Shown piece after piece: positions 37,601 through 45,846 of a stretch of 64,000 nt of DNA. Every line of letters starts with the position of its first letter. The first letter of the stretch is position 1. The notes under the pieces were generated by a model. It searched no databases and was not told the DNA's origin. It saw nothing but the letters and a program-made list of their open reading frames with translations. Both the position numbers and the translations under genes were made by a program. This DNA is from Saprospiraceae bacterium (GTDB taxonomy: Bacteria > Bacteroidota > Bacteroidia > Chitinophagales > Saprospiraceae): contig JADJLQ010000002.1 in the NCBI GenBank assembly GCA_016709995.1, forward strand, positions 682,001 to 746,000, read 5' to 3'.

Positions 37601-40600
37601 TGGATCGCTGTCATTGGTATCTGTGGTGCTGCTGTTTGAGCTATTGCCTCCGGCATTGGCGGTAGTGGCACTGTACCCGGAGGGGGTGCCAAAATTAACC
37701 GCATAGGTGGCCGGCGGAAGATTGTTAAAGGTATAGATACCATTGGCATCAGTGGTATCAAGCACGGTGAAATTCGTGCTGTTGATCGTATAGGTCAGAG
37801 TCACGATGACTCCAGGGATGCCTGTTTCACCGACTCCACCTTGTAAGCCATTGCCATCATTGTCTCTCCACACCAGGTCGCCGATAGAGCCGGTACCTGC
37901 AAAACCAAAGTCTACGGTCAGGTTGCCGTTATTGCCATCACCGTCATTGGTAGGTTCGCCACCACTGGTCAAGGTGATTGGTAAGCTTTTTACTTCTCCG
38001 GTGCCTGATCCTGTTCCGTTGTCGTCATTGAGTGTATTGTTGTCAGGATCACCACCATCTACTGCTGATGATTTGTAGCCTGCAGGTGGAGTTACACCTA
38101 CTACGTAGTCGCCAGGAGTAAGTCCGGTAAAATTGTAGGCCCCGGTGTTTCCGGTCACTGGTGCTGTCTGTAAAAGGGTAGTGCCGTTGGCAGCATACAA
38201 TTTAACAGTCGCTCCAGCTAGTCCTGGTTCGCCAGGATCCTGGATTCCATTATTATTTTGATCAAACCAGACATAATCGCCGAGATTGACAGTTTGGTTG
38301 AAACCTGCATCGATGCCCAGGTTATTTTCACCGGCAGCCAGTACGATTCCGGTCACATTGCCACCGGTTGGATCGCTGTCATTGGTATCTGTGGTGCTGC
38401 TGTTTGAGCTATTACCTCCGGCATTGGCGGTAGTGGCACTGTACCCGGAGGGGGTGCCAAAGTTTACCGCATAGGTGGCCGACGGAAGATTGTTAAAGGT
38501 ATAGATGCCATTGGCGTCTGTGGTATCAAGCACGGTGAAATTCGTGCTGTTGATCGTATAGGTCAAAGTCACGATGACTCCAGGGATGCCTGTTTCACCG
38601 ACTCCACCTTGCAAACCATTGCCATCATTGTCTCTCCACACCAGGTCGCCAATAGAGCCGGTACCTGCAAAACCAAAGTCTACAGTCAGGTTACCATTAT
38701 TGCCATCACCGTCATTGGTTGGTTCGCCACCACTGGTCAAGGTGATTGGTAAGCTTTTTACTTCTCCGGTGCCTGATCCTGTTCCGTTGTCGTCATTGAG
38801 TGTATTGTTGTCAGGATCACCACCATCTACTGCTGATGATTTGTAGCCTGCAGGTGGAGTTACACCTACTACGTAGTCGCCAGGAGTAAGTCCTGTAAAA
38901 TTGTAGGCCCCGGTGTTTCCGGTCACCGGTGCTGTCTGTAAAAGGGTAGTGCCGTTGGCAGCATACAATTTAACAGTCGCTCCGGCTAGTCCTGGTTCGC
39001 CCGGATCCTGGATACCATTATTATTTTGATCATACCAGACATAATCGCCGAGATTGACAGTTTGGTTGAAACCTGCATCGATGCCCAGGTTGTTTTCACC
39101 GGCAGCCAGTACGATTCCGGTCACATTGCCACCGGTTGGATCGCTGTCATTGGTATCTGTGGTGCTGCTGTTTGAGCTATTGCCTCCGGCATTGGCGGTA
39201 GTGGCACTGTACCCGGAGGGGGTGCCAAAGTTTACGTTATAGGTGCCTGGAGGCAGATTATTGAAGGTGTAGATACCATTGGCATCTGTCGTGTCTTTTA
39301 CGGTGAAATTGCTTCCATTGATTGTATAAGTCAGGGTGACGATGACTCCGGAGATGCCTGTTTCACCAACTCCACCTTGTAAGCCGTTGCCATCATTGTC
39401 TTTAAATACCAGGTCGCCGATAGAACCTGTGCCTATTAATCCAAAGTCTACACGTGGATTGTCCGCTGTAAGGTTGATATCGTTTGATCTCAACTCAGTA
39501 GTGTTATAGATTGCTATTCCATTATTATCATTTGCGGTAGCATTGTTAGGATCAGCACTCGTAGCAGTAGTAATGGATTGGATATATCCTGAAGGAGTCA
39601 CAATACTCACGATATATCTTCCCTGGCAAATACCGGTGAAGGAATAAGCCCCAGAAGGACTGGTAGAGGTAGTTTGTATGGCCAGTCCATCAGGAATATT
39701 ATTATTGTCCTGATCATCATACAGTCTTACTGTGACGCTTCCTAAACCGGGCTCACCTCCATCCTGAATACCGTTATTATTTTGATCGTACCATACAAAA
39801 TCACCCAAAGTGAAAGTTGGCGTGATATTGACAGTGGCCAGGCTGGTATCATTAGGGCAAGGGCTGGTACCATTGACCACATATCGGAATACGGAGGTAG
39901 TCGCACTGGTAGGCATGAAAGTACCTGCACCTGCACTAAAAGTGCCTCCGGTACCAGATACTTTTGACCAGGTACCGCCAGTTTGTTCACCGGTGATCAA
40001 GCTAAAGAGGTTGATGCTGGTCGTGCTGTTGGCACAAACAGTGGTAGAACCATCAGTACCTGCGTTAGGAGTATTATTTACAGTTAAATTATAAGTAATT
40101 GTATTGGTTGTGCAGCCATTAAGCATGATATAATACAAGCTAATAGTTTTCGTACCGGTAGTAGACCAGACTACATTTTCACATCTATTCTTTGATGTTG
40201 AGGGAGTAGCTCCTGTGCCAAAATCCCACTCATAATATTGGATGCCCGATACGATTTCGGCGCAAAACTGGACCGGCTGACCGGCACAAGCGGTATTAGA
40301 ACCAGCAATGATAACAGGAAGCGGTGCAGGTTTTATGGTAACCGTCGCAATACTGGTGTCATTGGAACATGATCCTAAAAGAACATATCTAAAAGTGGAT
40401 GTTGTCGCTCCTGCTGCAGGAGTATATGTGCCAGCGCCTGCAGTGAATGTGCCTCCGGATCCTGTAAGTCTGCTCCAGGTGCCCCCAGTATCTTCACCGG
40501 TAATTAAACTGAATAAATTAATAGAAGTGGTTGAGTTTTCACAAACCGATGTACTCCCATCTGTGCCGGCAGCAACATTAGTACACTCAACTTGCAAGCA

Positions 40601-43066
40601 AGCTCCATCAAATTTTAAAAACTGACAATCAGCCTCTCCTCCTATTCTGATGGAAGTCGCATTTGAGGGGATTATGCCGGTGACGGAATAAGGTAAAAAG
40701 CCCGGGCCTGCCCCTGAATAAATATTGTTAGTGATATTAGAAGATACATCGCGTCTGATTAAACTAGCACCGTTATAATATTCTATCATCAGGTTTTGGC
40801 CACAGGAAGTGGAGGCAGCGTGATTGCCGGAGGGCGTCCCGATACCTGCAAATGCTGCAAACGTAATGGTTGACCCTGCAGGCATGCTTGCTCCAACATT
40901 GATCACCTGCCAAAATCTTCGGGTAGATCCTGGAGTAGATCCGCTAGAACCATCATAAGAAAATATAGCATAATCATTTCCACATGGTGGAGTGACTCCT
41001 GCAGTACCGGTGGCTGCAATTAAGGTAGAGCCGGATGAGGTGGTCCAATTGGTAGTTATGCCGGCCCCTGTTCCTTCAAAACTAGGATTGAGCACCAAAT
41101 TATTTGGGCAGTTGCAAGTGAGTGGGACTATATCGGCAACAGAAAATGTAATCGTCGTATCATGACAAACTGTGCCACCAGAGTTTAAAGCTTCTACTTT
41201 AACTGAATATGATCCAACCGTAAGGTTTGATGCGGTAAAGGCCGTTGTTGATCCCGTAGGATATGAATAAGGTGATGAACCATCTGTACGAGTACCAGAA
41301 GAACCTCCAGAAGTCCCTGTCACGGTAAATTTAACACTACTTAAATTTGAGCCTGAAGCAGTAGCTCTGAGATTGTAACTGCTTAATAAATCATTGATAT
41401 CTAAAATGCCTCCTTCCGAAATTTCAATGTCATTTCCATCATTATTGGTATGATAAAAAAACAGGCTAGTGATTTTGGCATCGCAACAAACCTCCACAGT
41501 AATAGTCTTACTTACAGAACAAACCCCATTACTAACAGTGAATGTATAAGTGCCCGCATTAGCAGCAGTCACACTATTAGCTACCAATGCATCATTCCCA
41601 GTGGCCGTAAAACCATTAGGACCCGACCAGGATTGTGTATAACCTGCCGGATAAGTACCAGGATTGACACTGAGGGATAATGAATTACCCGGACACACGC
41701 TCGCGACACAGTTAGCCAATACTGTCCAGGTACCATTGATCCTGGCTTCACATTCCGCGATAGCGGGTGGGGTATTGACAGTCACTGTCAATGCATTGCT
41801 GTTGGCCGTACACGTAGCACCTCCTGTGATGGTATTGGTGGCTACTCTTCTATAATAGGTAGTCTGAGTAAGGCCGGATGGAATGTCATAAGTAATACTG
41901 GTGGCGCCAGATATATTAGAAAAACCGGTAGAAGTACTGCTGGTAGAGCTTTGCCATTGATAAGTGATAGTGCCATTGCCAGAAGCAGCTGCAGAAGAAG
42001 TAAAAGCCACAGGGTCACCTCCAGAGCAGATGGTTTGATCCGCAGCGATGGTACCACCGGTGGAGATTGTACAGGTAGGTGAAGACCCACAAGTAACATT
42101 AAAATTTAAGGAGGCAATATGAGTTTCTCCCGCAAGTTGTGTATAAGATTTTGCGACGACTTGTCCATCAATATTGTTAGCACCAACCGGTTTAGTCACA
42201 TCTGCCAGGGGAGCTAACAAAGAACCAACCAATCTCTCGACACTTAAAGTAGTAGCATTGTAAAAATTCCAGAGCACATACGGAGCACTGCTTACAAAAT
42301 TTTGGTTTAAAGAACTTAAAGTATAAGATCCGGCAGCATTCACATTAATCACTAAATATCTCGAACTGCTTGCATTCGTCACATTAAAATCGCTTAAACT
42401 CGTTAGTTGGGCTCCTGTGATATTGATCACATTTAAGCCAGTCGCTAAGGTGACACTATAACTGCTGCTGGTAGGATCTGCAATGGTCTGTGCCAACCCG
42501 GATAAACAGCTTGAAGTAGCTGTCAAGGTTGCAAATTCTGAAGAAAAATTAATTATGCCAGTTTGGACAAAGCTAGCAGTAGTATTCTGAGCAGCATGTG
42601 TACCATTAATATTTAGAAATTTACTTCCATTTGTAATTCGATTAGAAGCATAAGTGCCTCCATTAACACTTCCAAATTTCATTAAAGCTCCGGTAGTGTT
42701 CAAATTAAAATCGAAATGATCCACACTTCCGGTCCAGTTTATATTACCACCGATCACCGTGGCATATTTGGTACCTGATACTGTACCGTAAGCATTTCCG
42801 ACTCCCCCGGCATTGGCATTGCCTGCATAATTGGATAATCCATTTGGGCTAAAAGTAAAATTGCCACCGGCGGCGAAACCTCCCTCCACATCGGCAGGGC
42901 CTATGCTTACATTGTTTTGAACAAAAATGTTAAATCCGTAAGCGGGTGCCAGTGGATTGGTCTGTCCAAAAAGTCTTTCACTCATAGGGATCAATCCCAT
43001 AACTAAAAGGAGAAGTGCTATACGATGGAACGAGCCATTACCTAGTTTAAGACAAAATTGAATCAT
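34676..43066 (-). CDS. Giant choice-of-anchor A / SdrD-B surface protein (2796 aa)
   Basis: Exported adhesin-like protein. A signal peptide ends near residue 35 (RLFGQ). Residues ~38-325 match the choice-of-anchor A domain (YGFNIFVQNN start, IDGQVVAKSY and GETHIASLNF near the end). Then come Ig-like segments, one CHDTTITF module, one NPSFE module, two AGTDGST repeats flanking a PKD-like domain, and about ten SdrD-B domains, six of them in three near-identical 256-residue tandem units. A DPCxC...ATPGGxW module, another SdrD-B, and the C-terminal domain shared with the 2195-residue protein follow, ending IDYFISN. SdrD-B domains usually stabilise long stalks, so this is likely a fibrous surface protein. 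No sorting domain of its own; the CTD protein is encoded next in the operon. Confidence 0.9.
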   Translation of the reverse strand: MIQFCLKLGNGSFHRIALLLLVMGLIPMSERLFGQTNPLAPAYGFNIFVQNNVSIGPADVEGGFAAGGNFTFSPNGLSNYAGNANAGGVGNAYGTVSGTKYATVIGGNINWTGSVDHFDFNLNTTGALMKFGSVNGGTYASNRITNGSKFLNINGTHAAQNTTASFVQTGIINFSSEFATLTATSSCLSGLAQTIADPTSSSYSVTLATGLNVINITGAQLTSLSDFNVTNASSSRYLVINVNAAGSYTLSSLNQNFVSSAPYVLWNFYNATTLSVERLVGSLLAPLADVTKPVGANNIDGQVVAKSYTQLAGETHIASLNFNVTCGSSPTCTISTGGTIAADQTICSGGDPVAFTSSAAASGNGTITYQWQSSTSSTSTGFSNISGATSITYDIPSGLTQTTYYRRVATNTITGGATCTANSNALTVTVNTPPAIAECEARINGTWTVLANCVASVCPGNSLSLSVNPGTYPAGYTQSWSGPNGFTATGNDALVANSVTAANAGTYTFTVSNGVCSVSKTITVEVCCDAKITSLFFYHTNNDGNDIEISEGGILDINDLLSSYNLRATASGSNLSSVKFTVTGTSGGSSGTRTDGSSPYSYPTGSTTAFTASNLTVGSYSVKVEALNSGGTVCHDTTITFSVADIVPLTCNCPNNLVLNPSFEGTGAGITTNWTTSSGSTLIAATGTAGVTPPCGNDYAIFSYDGSSGSTPGSTRRFWQVINVGASMPAGSTITFAAFAGIGTPSGNHAASTSCGQNLMIEYYNGASLIRRDVSSNITNNIYSGAGPGFLPYSVTGIIPSNATSIRIGGEADCQFLKFDGACLQVECTNVAAGTDGSTSVCENSTTSINLFSLITGEDTGGTWSRLTGSGGTFTAGAGTYTPAAGATTSTFRYVLLGSCSNDTSIATVTIKPAPLPVIIAGSNTACAGQPVQFCAEIVSGIQYYEWDFGTGATPSTSKNRCENVVWSTTGTKTISLYYIMLNGCTTNTITYNLTVNNTPNAGTDGSTTVCANSTTSINLFSLITGEQTGGTWSKVSGTGGTFSAGAGTFMPTSATTSVFRYVVNGTSPCPNDTSLATVNITPTFTLGDFVWYDQNNNGIQDGGEPGLGSVTVRLYDDQDNNNIPDGLAIQTTSTSPSGAYSFTGICQGRYIVSIVTPSGYIQSITTATSADPNNATANDNNGIAIYNTTELRSNDINLTADNPRVDFGLIGTGSIGDLVFKDNDGNGLQGGVGETGISGVIVTLTYTINGSNFTVKDTTDANGIYTFNNLPPGTYNVNFGTPSGYSATTANAGGNSSNSSTTDTNDSDPTGGNVTGIVLAAGENNLGIDAGFNQTVNLGDYVWYDQNNNGIQDPGEPGLAGATVKLYAANGTTLLQTAPVTGNTGAYNFTGLTPGDYVVGVTPPAGYKSSAVDGGDPDNNTLNDDNGTGSGTGEVKSLPITLTSGGEPTNDGDGNNGNLTVDFGFAGTGSIGDLVWRDNDGNGLQGGVGETGIPGVIVTLTYTINSTNFTVLDTTDANGIYTFNNLPSATYAVNFGTPSGYSATTANAGGNSSNSSTTDTNDSDPTGGNVTGIVLAAGENNLGIDAGFNQTVNLGDYVWFDQNNNGIQDPGEPGLAGATVKLYAANGTTLLQTAPVTGNTGAYNFTGLTPGDYVVGVTPPAGYKSSAVDGGDPDNNTLNDDNGTGSGTGEVKSLPITLTSGGEPTNDGDGNNGNLTVDFGFAGTGSIGDLVWRDNDGNGLQGGVGETGIPGVIVTLTYTINSTNFTVLDTTDANGIYTFNNLPPATYAVNFGTPSGYSATTANAGGNSSNSSTTDTNDSDPTGGNVTGIVLAAGENNLGIDAGFNQTVNLGDYVWFDQNNNGFQDPGEPGLAGATVKLYAANGTTLLQTAPVTGNTGAYNFTGLTPGDYVVGVTPPAGYKSSAVDGGDPDNNTLNDDNGTGSGTGEVKSLPITLTSGGEPTNDGDGNNGNLTVDFGFAGTGSIGDFVWKDLNANGIQNGGGETGVPGVIATLTYTINSTSFTIKDTTDANGLYLFPNLPPSSTYSLSFSNVPAGMVISPSNVGDDNFDSDGPGAIAITLAAGQNDLSNDLGLYAPAAIGNFVWHDLNANGIQDPGEPGISGVSVSLSGGPSTPPATNTDGNGKYLFSNLTPGTYTVTFGTPAGGYLASPANIGSTTDDKDSDAGSGGTTSAYTLVSGQTDTTVDAGFYKLASLGDYVWYDKNKNGIQDNIIDPNGNIVGPEMPVQGISVQLKRVSDNSVAGTAVTNSSGFYLFSNVIPGDYYVQMVTATIPANFDITQKDVSGNTMDTKDSDFNPATGKSDNTNLTSGENDLTWDMGIYMISASIVDPCICKNNATNGKNGQFDEILDVMATPGGSWMIIQQTGMYLSTSPAPPAAPIPVPVGTMLNNVGLGMYRYNFVHIDSLGYTVRVTNGTDTLMITNLCPYPDVIMAAFDTALCIYDAPINLMATANMPGTIDYIITTSGNTEIHTNVIDPATLGMGTFTLKLTFTPLDPTLCQNTYIQSFNISISNCPAALGNFVWNDQNANGKQDPGEPGIPNVNVTLTNVTTAATTNAMTAPNGKYLFNNLAPGTYKVTFGTPAGYIPTAANAAGVLDDVDRDAGAGGMTGNYTLIGGQVDSTVDAGFRLPPDLTPTISLSPSSFVVSASNPNRQLRMFVRLSEILNQPTNGTTITIQIVKDNRFTFTYNPALTSLGTTTLENTDWTFDNSNPVFWIWRTNKVIPGLNSTTFGLQGNFNTQGVNGTKFFTVQLINGGGGEINLNNNVNAEKIDYFISN
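37117..39420 (-). repeat. Three near-identical 768-bp tandem repeats in the giant gene
   Basis: Sequence landmarks recur exactly 768 bases apart (for example 37518/38286/39054 and 37310/38078/38846). Each unit encodes 256 residues: one SdrD-B domain beginning NLGDYVW and one beginning SIGDLVW. Differences are a few bases per unit, so the expansion is recent or kept uniform by gene conversion. Boundaries are approximate. Confidence 0.92.
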
Positions 43067-43183
43067 GGAAACCGCGAATTTTAAAAAATTAATACTATAC
43101 TTCTATACGAGTACTATTGAAAAGGTCACAATCTTTTGGGGTTTTTCTTTCAGATTTTTCTGAAAGTTTCGAAATAATTGACG

Positions 43184-43213
43184 CAAAGTTAAATAAGTTA
43201 GGAGAAAAAGCAA
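43184..43213 (-). promoter_or_regulatory. Bacteroidota promoter for the 2796-aa gene
   Basis: On the minus strand TAACTTTG (43191-43184) matches TAnnTTTG and a TTG lies at 43213-43211, 19 bases upstream. The leader to the ATG would be about 110 bases and contains the hairpin at 43147-43166. Confidence 0.55.
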
Positions 43214-43548
43214 GTACTTTAAATTTTGTTTTAAAAACAATTTGTTAATAAAACTGCCCAGATTAGGAAAAATTTATCAAATAATAGCACAATAATTTCA
43301 TGAATAGTTTCTTATATAATATTTTATTTTACGGATATTTGGCTTTGCCAGGGAGCCTTAGCACCATAAAATCGAACTGGAGTCAATAAAAATCTGAACT
43401 AATATGCTTTATCTTTCAAAATATTCTGAAAGTACAACCATTCCAGGTTAAAAATGTCGGATTTCCTTGTAAGTTCGGTGTGAACAATAAAATTTCCCAA
43501 TCATTCAGCATTTGAACTAACTTAGATGGTAACCATATTACCGTTTTG

Positions 43549-43780
43549 GAGGAGTTTTACTCTGAAGGGGGTAACTGTTTTGTGTGGCAAACTCCTTAGA
43601 AAAGGGTGCTTCTGATTACGATCCTTTAGAAAAGATGAAATTTCGGAGTGAAACTCCTCAGGAACGGGGATGGTGTCCTTTTAAAATGGGTACCGTGGAA
43701 ACTTCGGAGTGAAACTCCTCACAAACATTTAGGACAATCAGGAAACGATGTTTGTGGAAATTTTCGGAGTGAAACTCCTC
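43549..43780. repeat. Short interspersed palindromic repeat TCGGAGTGAAACTCCTC, cluster 1
   Basis: Three identical 17-base copies at 43643, 43704 and 43764 (spacing 61 and 60), plus one degenerate copy in the opposite orientation at 43549-43565. The core GGAGT-GAA-ACTCC can fold into a small hairpin. The last copy ends 6 bases before the stop of the FN3 gene. Confidence 0.82.
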
Positions 43781-43785
43781 AAAAA

Positions 43786-45846
43786 CTACCGGGTCTCTAC
43801 TACAATAGGTCGGGATAAGAACGAGTCTCTTCCATTCTGCATCAGTGCTTTTATCCGGTAGATATAGGTGGTTCCCTTTTTGATATCATAATCTGCCCAA
43901 GACCTGGTCACCCCTTCTATAGTGGTCAATAGGGTTATAGGTGAAGCGCTATGGGTTCTATAAATCCAAAACTCCGCGATAGGTCCGGGAGTATAGGACC
44001 AATTAAAAATAATGGCATTGGAGGTACTGTCATATTTTGAACGAATGTCTTCCATCCTCGGGTATCTGGATATAGCTAATGACCTTGCCGTGATCGGCTC
44101 TGCCAATTGGCTTTTATTGCCGGCATGATCATAACAAACCAAACTGTAGATATAAAACGAATCCTGAATAAGGTTTTCATCTATGTGGACATTCATTGTA
44201 TCTGATGCTTCGATGAGTTTGATCTCGGTCCATTCATCCGAATGAAGTGGTTTTCTCAACAAAGCGGTACTGCTCACATCAATCGACGAGCTTGGATACC
44301 AATGCAATTCGATAGACTTTTCCGTTGGAATCCATTGATAGAATTGGGGTGGTGAGGGAGGGATCGTATCATATCTGGCCACTTTGATGACTGACGACAG
44401 GACCGAAAGATTACCACTGATATCTTCAGCTGCAATTTTATAATAGATGTATGGGGATAGATTATCTAAACTGATAGAATCAATGTGAAAACTATCCGGT
44501 ACCGTATTGAGGGTGATCTGACCAAATTCGTCAAGGAGATTGTTTGACCGAAAAACCCTATATCCGTGTAAATCGACTTCGGAGTTTTTAAACCAATTTA
44601 AGGACACCTGTCCCGTACTATCACAAATGGCAGATTCCCACCGGGGAGCAGCTGGAGGAGTAGCATCCTGGGGAACAACCATGATTGGAAATGAACCCAT
44701 CGATATATTTCCCTCTGAACGAATCAATCTAATAAAATAATACTTAGTGGTATGATCCAGATCCACTTGAAAACTTCGTTGAGACCGGTGAATATTGTCC
44801 TGGACCATTTTTTGCGCACCTCCTATGGAGTCGCTGACCCAGATTTGAAAGTGACTGAGTTCCTTTTCAAATTTTGGTTCGTAATACCAGTTGATGATGG
44901 CTTGCCGATTCAAAACCTGATAATCTAAGATTACTGGATTGGGTATCCTTATGGGTTGATGTATTCTCACCGTTGGGCCGGGGTTATTGATCTCGCCAAA
45001 ATAATCTACCCCTCTCAATCGATACCATGCTTCGCTCCCCGGGTTGACTGAATCGCGCCAGTAAAATTGTTCTCTAAAGTTTTCCCCCAGCGCATTTTCA
45101 CTATAATTAGATAATACGCCGGAGGTGGACGCGACAAAATTATTGCCATCCAGAGAAATTTCGGCCACATAACCGTGGTAGGTGTCGAATCGTTCTTTTC
45201 CATCCCAATTAAACTCCAAATTGATTTCGTCTAACTTGTATTCCATCCTGGGTGGCAAAGTAGCCGTCACGGTTGTTTTAGGATCAAATCTTAGAGAAAC
45301 TGAATCCTTACTCGTGAGCAAAGTATATTCGTAGACAGCGCCATTGAGTAGCTCCAGATCTTCGTAAGCGATGCCCTGGAGGATCGCAGCCTGAAAACTA
45401 TTATTCGCAGCCAGATGACACTGGATATGTCGCAGCGCTTTGATCTCCTCCTTGCTATATTCAAAATTTTCACCATTTAGTTTTTTGGGCAATTCTGCTA
45501 TAAGCTCCTGATCGGAATAATAAATCAACTGATATAAACCTTCGATATCTGTCAAACTATCGGCAGACGGAGGCCAATCAGGTTTGCTGACAGGACGAAT
45601 TTTTTTTACCCATTCTACAGTCTTATTATCGCCAAGCACCCTATATTTTTTAAGTGTATACCCATTAGAGATACCCTGTAACCAGGCTGCCTGGTCATAC
45701 ATCACCCAGCGAAGCCAGAGTTTATTTGACTTCAGTTTTCCTTTTAATTGAATTGTAGGATTGACTTCGAAGGTTTGACCATAGAGATTCAGATTGGACA
45801 AGAAAAGTGTCAATACGACGAAGTATTTTAAAAGATCAATTTTCAT
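43786..45846 (-). CDS. Exported fibronectin type III-like protein (686 aa)
   Basis: Signal peptide (residues 1-24, ending NLYGQ) followed by at least four fibronectin type III-like sandwiches. Signs are recurring WYRLRGVDYFGE, YFIRLIRSEG, YKIAAEDISGN, YSLVCYDHAGN and YRIKALMQNG strand patterns, each near the end of a ~95-residue unit. No enzymatic motif, lipobox or T9SS CTD is visible. The ATG overlaps the stop of the upstream 1032-residue gene (ATGA), so translation is probably coupled and the two products likely act together, perhaps on the cell surface or in the periplasm. Specific ligand unknown. Confidence 0.82.
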   Translation of the reverse strand: MKIDLLKYFVVLTLFLSNLNLYGQTFEVNPTIQLKGKLKSNKLWLRWVMYDQAAWLQGISNGYTLKKYRVLGDNKTVEWVKKIRPVSKPDWPPSADSLTDIEGLYQLIYYSDQELIAELPKKLNGENFEYSKEEIKALRHIQCHLAANNSFQAAILQGIAYEDLELLNGAVYEYTLLTSKDSVSLRFDPKTTVTATLPPRMEYKLDEINLEFNWDGKERFDTYHGYVAEISLDGNNFVASTSGVLSNYSENALGENFREQFYWRDSVNPGSEAWYRLRGVDYFGEINNPGPTVRIHQPIRIPNPVILDYQVLNRQAIINWYYEPKFEKELSHFQIWVSDSIGGAQKMVQDNIHRSQRSFQVDLDHTTKYYFIRLIRSEGNISMGSFPIMVVPQDATPPAAPRWESAICDSTGQVSLNWFKNSEVDLHGYRVFRSNNLLDEFGQITLNTVPDSFHIDSISLDNLSPYIYYKIAAEDISGNLSVLSSVIKVARYDTIPPSPPQFYQWIPTEKSIELHWYPSSSIDVSSTALLRKPLHSDEWTEIKLIEASDTMNVHIDENLIQDSFYIYSLVCYDHAGNKSQLAEPITARSLAISRYPRMEDIRSKYDSTSNAIIFNWSYTPGPIAEFWIYRTHSASPITLLTTIEGVTRSWADYDIKKGTTYIYRIKALMQNGRDSFLSRPIVVETR

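Larger units (their letters stand above)
43067..43785. other. Intergenic region with promoter and short palindromes
   Basis: 719 bases without a gene. The right-hand part holds copies of the TCGGAGTGAAACTCC repeat; the left part holds the probable promoter of the giant gene and a perfect hairpin (CTTTCAGA-TTTT-TCTGAAAG, 43147-43166) just downstream of it in the leader. Confidence 0.6.

Noticed and set aside
43643..43780. CRISPR-like spacing of three identical 17-base repeats at ~60-base intervals
   Set aside because: Only three exact copies, flanks between them are partly similar rather than unique, the same repeat occurs at 50.9 kb and in inverted orientation, and there are no cas genes.
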